Assembly: GCA_030447875.1 (NCBI GenBank)
Contig: JAUJOA010000002.1
Span: forward strand, 124,001-188,000
Direction: 5' to 3'
DNA: 64,000 nt
Origin: Thermoleophilaceae bacterium
GTDB taxonomy: Bacteria; Actinomycetota; Thermoleophilia; Solirubrobacterales; Thermoleophilaceae
The translations under genes and the position numbers were made by a program. Below, in pieces: positions 26,856 through 34,278 of this stretch. Position 1 is the first letter of the stretch. The number at the start of each line of letters is the position of its first letter. The notes under the pieces are model-generated. The model did no database searches. It was not told the origin of the DNA and worked only from the letters and a program-made list of their open reading frames with translations.

Positions 26856-28151
26856 CTAGGCGCCCGCCGCCACCAGCGCCTGGCGGTACACGTCCTTGAG
26901 GATCTCGCGCTCGACGTGCCAGTCGAGCGTGGCCGCCGCCCGTGCCGCCGCTTCTCGGTACAGCGGTTGCCTGTCGGCGCGTGTGACCTCGTCGATGCCG
27001 GTCGCGATGGCCTCCACGTCCTGCGGATCGACCGTGACGCCGAGTCCGTGCTCGTTCAAGAAACGGGTGATCATCGGGAGGTCGCTCGCCACGACGGGCA
27101 CGCCGGCCACGGCGTACTCGAAGAGCTTGTTGGGAAGGACGAGGCGATGGCTGAGGCAGGTGGGCTGGAACAGCGCGAGACCCACCTGGGCGTTCGCAAG
27201 CGCGCCCACCACCTCCGTCGGCGGCACGGGGCCTGGGAAGTGGACGCGCTCGCCGACGTCGAGCGACGCCGCGAGCCCCTCGAGCTCCGCGCGGTAGTCC
27301 GCGGCCACCGGGCCGATCAGGCGCAGGTGAACGCGTTCCACCAGCGCCAGCGCGCGGATCGACTCCTCGAGGCCGCGGTTGCGAAGCAGCCCGCCAACGT
27401 AGACCGCGACCGGTGGGCCGTCGAAGGTGGGTCCGTTCCCGTTCAGGGCCGGCGTGGCCTCGGGCACGATCTCCGGGATGTTTCGAACCACGACGGGCTC
27501 GGGGATCCGGTAGCGCTCGGCCATCACCTCCGCGTGGGCGGGACTCGTCATGACCACTCGGTGGGCAATGCGCACGAACAGCGCCTCGCAGAGCAGGAGC
27601 CACCAGCGCGGCTCGGGGCGCAGGTTGCGGTCGGGCCAGAGCTCGTGTGAGTCATAGACCACGAAGCTCCCGACCAGAAGGCGGGCCGCGACGCCGATCC
27701 ACATGGTGTTGTAGTCGTTGCAGTGCACGAGCTGCGGCTTGAGCGCTCGGACGACGCCGATCGCGCGCCGGTAGTACGCGAGCGTGGTCGTGAGGCGCAC
27801 GAGCCGCGTCACCAGCCGGGGCGGTGAGGGTGCGCCGGAGGCCGCGCCCGCGTCCCTCCGCGGGGCAGGGGCCGAGCCGTCTTCCCGTGACCTGCCCTCC
27901 CGCGCTCGCAGCCGCCGGTAGACCGAGCGCTCGAGGACGGATGACGGTCCGAGGCGGCGCACTCGGATCTCCCCGATGGTCTGGCGGCGTCGGTCCTCGG
28001 TGGGGGAGACGACCGCCAGCACTGTGCTCTCGAACCCGAGCGACTGGAGGGCTCGAGCGGCTCGGAGCACTCGCGCATCGTGCTCGAAGCTGTTTCGCAC
28101 GACCAGTAACGCGCGGGGGAGCGGCGGGCCGCCTGCGGGATCGTCGGTCAC
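26856..28151 (-). CDS. Glycosyltransferase family 4 (tandem copy A)
   Basis: 431 residues from ATG 28151. The GT-B fold is shown by ALLVVRNSFEHDARVLRAA at the start, QLVHCNDYNTMW, and VVYDSHELWPDR (acceptor domain). VAVYVGGLLRNRGLEE, HRLVLPNKLFEYAVAGVPVV (donor-site E region) and GLGVTVDPQD follow. A variable, charged linker of about 35 residues (residues 85-120) differs from its neighbour copy B at 28162. The central parts of the two genes are almost identical, which points to tandem duplication. The two enzymes probably use related donors. It is followed at five bases by the GT28-like gene. Confidence 0.9.
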   Translation of the reverse strand: MTDDPAGGPPLPRALLVVRNSFEHDARVLRAARALQSLGFESTVLAVVSPTEDRRRQTIGEIRVRRLGPSSVLERSVYRRLRAREGRSREDGSAPAPRRDAGAASGAPSPPRLVTRLVRLTTTLAYYRRAIGVVRALKPQLVHCNDYNTMWIGVAARLLVGSFVVYDSHELWPDRNLRPEPRWWLLLCEALFVRIAHRVVMTSPAHAEVMAERYRIPEPVVVRNIPEIVPEATPALNGNGPTFDGPPVAVYVGGLLRNRGLEESIRALALVERVHLRLIGPVAADYRAELEGLAASLDVGERVHFPGPVPPTEVVGALANAQVGLALFQPTCLSHRLVLPNKLFEYAVAGVPVVASDLPMITRFLNEHGLGVTVDPQDVEAIATGIDEVTRADRQPLYREAAARAAATLDWHVEREILKDVYRQALVAAGA

Positions 28152-29121
28152 CGCGCGGAGTCTAGATCGACGTGTCTGGAGCCCGGCCGAGGGCCGCGGT
28201 GCGGCCGGCGCGTGCCATGCCCTCGCGGTAGACGCCCGCGAGGCTCTCGAGCTCCCGTTTGCCGTCGAGCGCCTCCGCTGCGCGCGCCGCGGCCTCTCGA
28301 TGGCGCTCGTTGCGCGCGGGCTCCAGGAGCTGCTGGAGCTTGATCGCGATGGCGTCGACGTCGTCCGGGTCGACGGTGGCGCCGAGGCCGTAGCCGTCGA
28401 TGAACTTCGCGATCATCGGGAGATCGCTCCCGAGGATCGGCAGGCCGGCGAGCGTGTACTCGAACAGCTTGTTCGGAAGCGTCAGGCGGTAGCTCAGGTC
28501 CGCCGGCTGGATCAAAGCGAGGCCGGCGTCGGCACCCACCAGCGCCTCGAGCACCTCGGCAGGCGCTACGGGCGGCGCGAACTCCACCCGGTCTTCAATT
28601 CGCAGCCGGCCGACCAGCTCCTCGAGCGAGCGCTTGTAGTCGGGCAGCGACGGCCCGAGCAGTCGCAGGCGCACCCCCGGAGCCATGGCGACCGCCTTGA
28701 TCGCCGGCTCGAGGCCGCGATTGGGCTGAAGGCCTCCCACGTAGATCGCGACGGGCGAGCCGTCCGGACGCGTGGGTCGCGGCGCGGGAGGCACCTCAAG
28801 GCCCGCCTCGGGGATGTTTCGGATCACGAGCGGCTCGGGCACGCGATAGCGCCGGGACATCACCTCGGCATACGCCGGGCTCGTGGTGACGACGCGGTCG
28901 GCGATGCGCACGAACAGCGCCTCGCAGAGCAGGAGCCACCATCGCGGCTCGGGGCGCAGGTTGCGGTCGGGCCAGAGCTCGTGCGAGTCGTAGATCACGA
29001 CGCTGCCCGCGAGAAGGCGGGCCGCGACGCCGATCCACATCGTGTTGTAGTCGTTGCAGTGCACGAGCTGCGGCTTGAGCGCTCGGACGACGCCGATCGC
29101 GCGGCGGTAGTACGCGAGCGT
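27571..29121. repeat. Direct repeat of 215 bp inside two tandem GT4 genes (27571-27785 and 28907-29121)
   Basis: The two segments align without gaps at an offset of 1336 bases with 11 differences by my count (about 95% identity). They encode the block around QLVHCNDYNTMW to ALFVRIA. The flanking parts of the two genes are clearly more diverged, so this is either the conserved core of a duplication or a patch kept alike by gene conversion. Confidence 0.85.
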
Positions 29122-29502
29122 CGCGGCCCAGCGCAGAAGGCGGCGAGCCCCTCCGCGCCCGGCGGGCAGGCCCCCTCGGGCGCCCTCGGAGGCGCCGCGC
29201 TGCGGCGCCTCCGCATCCTGTCGCCGGCTCCCGGGACTCAGGAAGCTGATCCGGCGGTACACGGCCCAGGCCAGGCGCGAGGACGGCGCGATGCGCCTTA
29301 TCGGGATGCCGCGGTGATCGCTCGCCTCGCGGCGCTCGGTCCACGAGACCACGCCCAGGATCTCGGTGCGGAAGCCGGTGTCTCTCGAAGTGCGGGCCGC
29401 CCTCAGCACCCGAGAGTCGTGGTCCACGGCGTTGCGGACGATCACCAGGGCACTCGGCGGCCCCGGCGGCCGCCCGCCGCGCGTTCCTCGCTGGGAGCTC
29501 AT
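28162..29502 (-). CDS. Glycosyltransferase family 4 (tandem copy B)
   Basis: 446 residues from ATG 29502 (MSSQRGTRGG); the frame to 29604 is open but I prefer the internal ATG because the extra part is low in complexity. The motifs mirror copy A: ALVIVRNAVDHDSRVLRAA, VHCNDYNTMWIG, VIYDSHELWPDRN, VAIYVGGLQPNRGLE, YRLTLPNKLFEYTLAGLPIL and GLGATVDPDDVD. The linker near residues 90-125 is rich in R, G and A. The enzyme would be a retaining sugar transferase of the same subgroup as copy A. Gene order, with copy B first and copy A ten bases downstream, indicates one transcript. The region upstream (29503-29700) has no gene; the shared 57-bp block for the divergent ligase begins at 29701. Confidence 0.88.
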   Translation of the reverse strand: MSSQRGTRGGRPPGPPSALVIVRNAVDHDSRVLRAARTSRDTGFRTEILGVVSWTERREASDHRGIPIRRIAPSSRLAWAVYRRISFLSPGSRRQDAEAPQRGASEGARGGLPAGRGGARRLLRWAATLAYYRRAIGVVRALKPQLVHCNDYNTMWIGVAARLLAGSVVIYDSHELWPDRNLRPEPRWWLLLCEALFVRIADRVVTTSPAYAEVMSRRYRVPEPLVIRNIPEAGLEVPPAPRPTRPDGSPVAIYVGGLQPNRGLEPAIKAVAMAPGVRLRLLGPSLPDYKRSLEELVGRLRIEDRVEFAPPVAPAEVLEALVGADAGLALIQPADLSYRLTLPNKLFEYTLAGLPILGSDLPMIAKFIDGYGLGATVDPDDVDAIAIKLQQLLEPARNERHREAAARAAEALDGKRELESLAGVYREGMARAGRTAALGRAPDTSI

Positions 29503-29700
29503 GGCGCTGCCTCGGAGCTCACCTGCGCGTCGAGATGCTCCCGCAGCGTACGGCGCTTCGGCCGCGGACAGCGGGCCGACGATCCTCTGCCAGCCGGTGG
29601 GCATTTAGGCCAGCCAGATCTGCTCCACGCGGAAGTTGTACCGGAAGCCCGGGGGCCGTCCGTCCGCCGGTCGGTGCCGACGGGTTCCTTGCCCGGTCCC

Positions 29701-29757
29701 CTGGCTACTATTTCGTGGTCATTCCTCAACGCTTCCACCCTCCTGTCTGAAGCGTGC
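29701..29757 (+). promoter_or_regulatory. Shared 57-bp upstream block, copy 1
   Basis: Aligns without gaps to 44576-44632 with 41 of 57 bases identical. The first 25 bases are well kept (TGGCTAC, ATT, CG, GGT, ATTCC), the middle diverges, and the last 13 (GTCTGAAGCGTGC) are identical and include the GTG start of a short reading frame. TACTAT at 29706-29711 is a plausible -10 box with TGGC just before it, which would leave a leader of about 35 bases. It stands before the second ligase gene; its twin stands before the flippase gene. Confidence 0.65.
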
Positions 29758-29849
29758 TACGGCTGTTCCTCGACTGGCTCCTCCGCGGTCTGCCGCAGCT
29801 CGGATCGTGGCTGCGGCGCGCGCTAGCAGCCGCATCGCAGACGCCGTGA
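29754..29849 (+). CDS. 31-residue leader-like peptide before the ligase gene
   Basis: A GTG-started frame of 31 codons reads VLRLFLDWLLRGLPQL then GSWLRRALAAASQTP, ending TGA. The stop overlaps the likely ligase start at 29846 in GTGA. The peptide matches the N-terminus of the flippase at 44629 at 10 of its first 24 positions (M/V1, R3, F5, W8, L13, G17, W19, R21, R22, L24), and the same upstream block precedes both. It looks like an amphipathic helix with paired arginines. It may be a real small protein, a leader that couples translation of the ligase, or the ligase's own N-terminus separated by a one-base slip. Confidence 0.55.
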   Translation: MLRLFLDWLLRGLPQLGSWLRRALAAASQTP

Positions 29850-31885
29850 GCAGCGGCCCCCAGGCCGCGGCAGGCACCGGCGCGGTCGCGGTGCCGCCGG
29901 CCACGGACGCGTTGGAGCCCCGCCTCTCGCCGGCCGCCCTGCCGGCGGCGCTCGTGGTGCTTCTGCTGCTGATCGCGACGGTCTACGACGGCGGGTTCGC
30001 GATCAGGCAGTGGTCCCCGCCGGCTCTGTTCGTGCTCGTGATGCTCGCGGCGATGTTCCTCGGCGGCGGCGCGCGGCGCGTGAGCCGTCCGATCGGCGTG
30101 GCGCTCGTCGCGATCTGGGCGTTCGCCGGCTGGACGCTCCTCTCCATCACCTGGTCGGAGTCCGTTGCCCGCGCCTGGGCTGGCGGCAACCGCACGGTCT
30201 TCTACGCCGCTCTGGTCACGGTCGCGCTCGTCGCGATTCCCGGCCCGCGGGAGAGGCGCACGATCGGCGCGCTCCTGATCGGAGGGGTGACGCTGCTCGG
30301 CGCCGTCACGCTCGTGCGGATGCACCTCCACGGCAGCGAGCTGTTCGTCGGTGGAAGGCTCGACACCCCGGTGGGCTATCGCAACGCCACGGCCTGCCTG
30401 TTCGCGCTGGCCTTCTGGCCGCTGATCGGGGCAGCGGTCACCCGCGGTCGCAATCCGACGCTGCGCGCGGGGGGCTTCGCGGCTGCCGTGCTCATGCTCG
30501 GCCTTGCGTTCGTCACCCAGTCGCGCGGCGCGCTGCTGGCGCTCGTCGTCGGCGGGATGGTCGCGCTGGCGCTCGGAACCGAGCGGATCCGGCGGGCGTT
30601 CCTCGCGCTCATCGCCATCGCCGGCGTGGCCGTTCTCTCCGGCTCGCTCCTGAGGGCCTATCGTGCGTTCGAGTTCGGCAACGGGACCGTGACCGTCGGG
30701 GACATCGCCACCGTCACCAACGCTCTCACGTTTCTGGTGGTCGACGCCTTCATCGTCGGGCTGCTGCTCGCCCTGCTCGACGGGGGCCTGCGTGCCTCGG
30801 TGCAGAACCTGCGGCGAGCCCGGCGGATCGCCGTGGTCGGCCTGCTCGTCGGAACGGTCGGGTTGATCGCGGGTGCCGTGGCCGCCGCCGGCAACCCGGT
30901 CAAGTTCGTGGACACGAAGCTCGACGAGTTCCAGAAGATCGAGAGCCGCACCTCGGAGGTCACGCGGCTTGTGACGACCGGTGGCCAGCGCTACGACCTC
31001 TGGCGCGTGGCGCTCGACGAGTTCTCGGCGCACCCGATCCGCGGAGTGGGGGAGGGCGGGTACGCGGCCGGCTACTACCTCGAGCGAGACACCGACCGCA
31101 ACCTCAGCGATCCCCACAGCCTGCCACTGCGACTCCTGGCCGAGACGGGCTTGGTGGGAGCGTTCCTCTTCGCCGCTTTCCTCGTCGCCCTCGCGGTCGC
31201 GATCCTCTCGGGGGTGAGGGGGGCGACCCTCTCCACGCGCCACGCGGTGGCGGGGCTCACCGCCGCCGGCGTGGTCGTGCTCACCCAGGCGCTGGTCGAT
31301 TGGATCTGGCTGGTTCCCGGGGTCACGGGGATCGGGCTGTTCTGCCTCGCCCTCGCGGCGGGCATCGTCTCGGAGCCTCGGCCGCCCGTGGCGCCCGCCG
31401 GCCGAGCGCGCGTCGCCCTTACCAGGGTGGTGCCCGCGATCGCGCTGCTGGCGGCGGCGGGCAGCGTGCTGATCGTCTTTCTGGCCGACTTCCACACGCG
31501 TGAGGCTCGCGCCGCGGACTCGCCCGAGGGGGCCCTCGCCGCCGCCCGCGCGGCCGAGGGGCTCAACCCCGCGGCCCTCGCGCCGCGCTACCTGCAGGCC
31601 TCGGCGCTCGAGCGGCTCGGAGAGCTCGACGCGGCGCGGGCTGAGCTGCTGGAGGCACTCGGACGGGAGCCCCGCAACTCCGCGACGCTCGGGCTGCTCG
31701 GCGACCTCGAGGTGCGTGCCGGCGATCTGCGCCAGGCCAGGAGCTACTATGCCGACGCGCTCGCGCTGAACCCGCGCGACTTCGGCATTCGGGAGCTCAA
31801 GCGGAAGACGGCGGCCCGGGCGCGCTCGGCCCCGCCAGCGCCCGCAGCAGCTCCCACCAGCCGTCCGTCATCTTCTCGCGGCTGA
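29846..31885 (+). CDS. O-antigen ligase/polymerase-type membrane protein with TPR-like tail (copy 2)
   Basis: 679 residues from GTG 29846, chosen because it overlaps the stop of the leader peptide (GTGA). The frame is open back to 29636 but without a better start. About twelve membrane spans run from residue 30 to 540. Landmarks are LDTPVGYRNATACLFALAF and QSRGALLALVVGG, then the big external loop GGQRYDLWRVALDEFSAHP, GVGEGGYAAGYYLERDTD and SDPHSLPLRLLAETG, as in Wzy/WaaL proteins. The final 110 residues hold TPR-like helices (AAARAAEGLNPAALAPRYLQ, LGELDAARAELLEALGREP, LRQARSYYADALALNPRD). The 3' end overlaps the convergent GT4 gene by 89 bases, the longest overlap in the window. Confidence 0.88.
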   Translation: MSSGPQAAAGTGAVAVPPATDALEPRLSPAALPAALVVLLLLIATVYDGGFAIRQWSPPALFVLVMLAAMFLGGGARRVSRPIGVALVAIWAFAGWTLLSITWSESVARAWAGGNRTVFYAALVTVALVAIPGPRERRTIGALLIGGVTLLGAVTLVRMHLHGSELFVGGRLDTPVGYRNATACLFALAFWPLIGAAVTRGRNPTLRAGGFAAAVLMLGLAFVTQSRGALLALVVGGMVALALGTERIRRAFLALIAIAGVAVLSGSLLRAYRAFEFGNGTVTVGDIATVTNALTFLVVDAFIVGLLLALLDGGLRASVQNLRRARRIAVVGLLVGTVGLIAGAVAAAGNPVKFVDTKLDEFQKIESRTSEVTRLVTTGGQRYDLWRVALDEFSAHPIRGVGEGGYAAGYYLERDTDRNLSDPHSLPLRLLAETGLVGAFLFAAFLVALAVAILSGVRGATLSTRHAVAGLTAAGVVVLTQALVDWIWLVPGVTGIGLFCLALAAGIVSEPRPPVAPAGRARVALTRVVPAIALLAAAGSVLIVFLADFHTREARAADSPEGALAAARAAEGLNPAALAPRYLQASALERLGELDAARAELLEALGREPRNSATLGLLGDLEVRAGDLRQARSYYADALALNPRDFGIRELKRKTAARARSAPPAPAAAPTSRPSSSRG

Positions 31886-33020
31886 AGCGCTCGGCCACAC
31901 AGCGGCGCCCGGACTCGCCGAGCTGCGTCGCGCGACCGCGGTTCGAGGCGAGCTCGGCGAAGGCTTCGGCCAGCGCGGCGGGATCCTCCGGCGGCACCAC
32001 GAGGCCTGCGCCGCATGACTCCACGACGCCGGCCGACTCGCCACGGGCGGAAAGCACGATCGCGCGGCCGGCGGCCATCGCCTCCAGCAGCTTCGTAGGC
32101 AGCGCGCCGAGGAAGATCGGGCGATCGCGGAGGAGCACCGCGGCGGCGTCGGCCTCGGCGTACAGGGCGGGCACCGCGTGGTGCGGCACGGTCCCCGCCA
32201 TCCGCACGTTCGTGATGCGCTCGTCGCGCAGACGCCGCCTGACCGCCGGGGCATCGGCCCCGTCGCCCGCCACCACCAGCTCGACGGCGCCGGAGCCAGC
32301 CAGGCGGGCCGCCTCGACCAGGGTGTCCACTCCCTGTGCGAGGCCGACGGTCCCGGCGTAGAGCACACGCAGCACGTCGCCTCCAATCCGAGGCGAGGGC
32401 TCGAAGAGGCCGAGGTCCACCGACGGGCCGAGCCGCCTCACCTTGCCGCGCGCGGAGGGCATCGCCTCGAGCGCCGCGACCAGCCCCTCGGTGGGGACCG
32501 TCAGCGCGGCGGCACGTTGGTAGACGGCGCGCTCGAGCCACTCGGCGAGGCGAACGGCGCGCCGATCGTTCAGCGCGCCGAGCTCGACGGCCGACGCGGG
32601 CCACTGGTCGGCGACGTTCACGACCAGCGGCGCTCGCTTGATTCGCGCGTATGCCACGCCCGCGGCGGCGGTGAAGAGCGGCGGGGACTCCACCACCACC
32701 ACGTCGGCGGGCCCCGTCAGCCGAGCTCCGGCGAGCGCCGAGGCCGCGAGCGACGCGTGGTTGGCCAGCCGCCGCGCGAAGCCGCGATTCGGCGTCGGGT
32801 AGACGGCCGTGCGCACGACCTTGACCGGGCCGTCGTGCTCGATGAAGTAGGGCCGGTTGCGGTAGGGGGTGAGGATCTCGTCGCCCGGGTAGTGGGGAAA
32901 CCCAGTGTGCACCGTGACGCTCGCCCCACGCTGGGCGAGGTCACGCGCGAGCGCGCCTATTCGGGCCTGCGGCGCGCCGACCTCGGGCGGGAAGTAGTGG
33001 GTCAGGAAGCAGACGCGCAC
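31797..33020 (-). CDS. Glycosyltransferase family 4, WbuB-like
   Basis: 407 residues from GTG 33020. The N-terminal domain has MRVCFLTHYFPPEVGAPQAR, VTVHTGFPHYPG, and VVNVADQWPASAVELG. This is the set of motifs found in WbuB/fucosaminyl- and N-acetylhexosaminyl-transferases of O-antigen loci. The donor domain has VLYAGTVGLAQGVDTLVEAA, PIFLGALPTKLLEAMAAGRA (E of the EX7E motif) and GLVVPPEDPAALAEAF. A TAATCT box eight bases before the GTG suggests a leaderless transcript. It is divergent from the anchored protein at 33058. Its 3' end crosses the end of the ligase gene on the other strand. Confidence 0.9.
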   Translation of the reverse strand: MRVCFLTHYFPPEVGAPQARIGALARDLAQRGASVTVHTGFPHYPGDEILTPYRNRPYFIEHDGPVKVVRTAVYPTPNRGFARRLANHASLAASALAGARLTGPADVVVVESPPLFTAAAGVAYARIKRAPLVVNVADQWPASAVELGALNDRRAVRLAEWLERAVYQRAAALTVPTEGLVAALEAMPSARGKVRRLGPSVDLGLFEPSPRIGGDVLRVLYAGTVGLAQGVDTLVEAARLAGSGAVELVVAGDGADAPAVRRRLRDERITNVRMAGTVPHHAVPALYAEADAAAVLLRDRPIFLGALPTKLLEAMAAGRAIVLSARGESAGVVESCGAGLVVPPEDPAALAEAFAELASNRGRATQLGESGRRCVAERFSREKMTDGWWELLRALAGPSAPGPPSSA

Positions 33021-33028
33021 GGGGCGCG

Positions 33029-33034
33029 AGATTA
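33029..33034 (-). promoter_or_regulatory. Putative -10 box of the WbuB-like gene
   Basis: TAATCT on the minus strand lies eight bases before the GTG at 33020. It is back-to-back with the box at 33044-33049 on the other strand, so the two genes share a very short divergent promoter region of 37 bases. Confidence 0.45.
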
Positions 33035-33043
33035 GGGGAGCTC

Positions 33044-33049
33044 TAGCAT
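33044..33049 (+). promoter_or_regulatory. Putative -10 box of the 33058 gene
   Basis: TAGCAT lies eight bases before ATG 33058, the same spacing as in several other genes of the window, which fits a leaderless mRNA. The start is embedded in a run of ATGs in different frames (33048, 33053, 33058, 33063). Confidence 0.4.
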
Positions 33050-33057
33050 GGGATGCG

Positions 33058-33504
33058 ATGCGATGGTCGGTGACGGTCGCCGTTGTATTCGCCGCGATGG
33101 TCCCGGCCGCGTCCTCGGCTCAGGAGGCGCCCCGGATCGACCCGGAGGCCGGAAGCCCCGCCGAGACGATCTACGGAATCCCGCTGGAGGAGGCGCGTAG
33201 GGAAGCGGCGCCGAGGGCGGGGGGCGGCTCGGCCGTTCGGTCCGAGCTCGGAGTGGCGTCCTCGGCCCGCGTGCCGGGTGGCAGAGCCGGCCGCCCGCGG
33301 AGCGGGTCGGGGCCGAGCGGCGCGGGGCCGAAGGGGCAGCGGCGGCCAGAGGGAGAAAGCCGGCGGGCGCGACCGAAGCCGGCGTCGTCGAGCGCGCCTG
33401 CGCCGTCGGCGACGGGCACCTGGTCGCTGCTCGTGCTCACGGTGCTGCTGGCGGCCGGCGCGGGCATGGTGGCCGCGCGCCAGGGTAGCCGCGGCGACCG
33501 GTAG
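33058..33504 (+). CDS. Exported low-complexity protein with C-terminal membrane anchor, unknown
   Basis: 148 residues. A signal peptide (MRWSVTVAVVFAAMVPAASSAQ) is followed by a short conserved-looking stretch, GSPAETIYGIPLEEARREA. Next come about 70 residues rich in G, P, R, S and K that look disordered. A membrane span (WSLLVLTVLLAAGAGMVAA) and a short basic end follow. This is the same build as the protein at 22319: export signal, flexible stalk, C-terminal anchor. Both stand close to a ligase gene and a sugar transferase gene. I infer a surface or periplasmic role in glycan assembly, with no evidence for an activity. It is convergent to the sugar transferase at 33516. Confidence 0.72.
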   Translation: MRWSVTVAVVFAAMVPAASSAQEAPRIDPEAGSPAETIYGIPLEEARREAAPRAGGGSAVRSELGVASSARVPGGRAGRPRSGSGPSGAGPKGQRRPEGESRRARPKPASSSAPAPSATGTWSLLVLTVLLAAGAGMVAARQGSRGDR

Positions 33505-33515
33505 GACGTCGGTCG

Positions 33516-34274
33516 TCAGCGAACGGGACCCGCCGCCATGGCATAGGCGGCCACCAGCGCGAGCACGCCCAGAGCCGCCAGGCCGCGGACGAGAAGCGTT
33601 CGAGGCGCCAGCCGGCCGGCGCCCAGCGCGATGCGCTCCTTGAGCGTTCGCGCCGGCAGGAGCGCGGTGTGGGCGAGGATCGCCAGGTCCTTCGAGAGGC
33701 TCTGGGTGCGGATGTACTCGAGGTCAACTCCGATCTTGCGCGGCAGGATCTCGCGCGCGTAGAAGGCCGACGACTCGTGCGCGTCGGCCAGGAGGTGTCG
33801 CTCCTCGACGTACTCGAGCTGAGCCGGCCCCGTGATTCCGGGCACCACGGTGAGTATCTCCCTGTACTCGTCGGGATACAGGGCCACGAACTCCTCCACC
33901 TCCGGGCGCGGGCCGACCAGGCTCATCTGCCCCTTGAGGACGTTCCAGAGCTGTGGCAGCTCATCGAGCTTGGTGGCGACGAGGAAGCCGCCGATCGGCG
34001 TCAGCCGGTCGTCGCGGAACTTGGTGAGCGCAGGGCCCTCCGCGTCGCGGTGCATCTTGCGGAACTTGAGCATGTCGAACGGCACGCCGCCGGCGCCCAC
34101 CCGCCGGGAGTGAAAGAAGATCGAGCCGGGGGAGTCGACGAAGATCAGGACCGCGATCGCGGCTCCGACGAGCAGTGCGAGCGGCATGACGACGATCGCC
34201 ACGGTCAGGTCGAAGGCGCGGATGACCTTGGGCGAGGAGTGGGCGGTCACGACAGGGCTCGTCTGGACGCTCAT
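33516..34274 (-). CDS. Short initiating sugar-phosphate transferase with extra C-terminal membrane span
   Basis: 252 residues from ATG 34274. The start is cytoplasmic, then comes one span (about 20-45) and the bacterial sugar transferase domain. Its motifs are [40 protein letters not shown] (101-110), [10 protein letters not shown] (117-126) and PGITGPAQL. This is the short form without the N-terminal membrane bundle, like ExoY or PglC-related enzymes. Unusually, after the catalytic domain a further hydrophobic span occurs near 228-248. It would start a second lipid-linked glycan, or replace the enzyme at 18870 under other conditions. The upstream nucleotidyltransferase gene ends four bases before it. 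Confidence 0.9.
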   Translation of the reverse strand: MSVQTSPVVTAHSSPKVIRAFDLTVAIVVMPLALLVGAAIAVLIFVDSPGSIFFHSRRVGAGGVPFDMLKFRKMHRDAEGPALTKFRDDRLTPIGGFLVATKLDELPQLWNVLKGQMSLVGPRPEVEEFVALYPDEYREILTVVPGITGPAQLEYVEERHLLADAHESSAFYAREILPRKIGVDLEYIRTQSLSKDLAILAHTALLPARTLKERIALGAGRLAPRTLLVRGLAALGVLALVAAYAMAAGPVR

Positions 34275-34278
34275 CGCT

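Noticed and set aside
26851-27603. N-terminal extension of the GT28-like gene
   Set aside because: Same-strand shadow of the GT4 gene at 26856; the GT-B opening motif begins exactly at ATG 26850.
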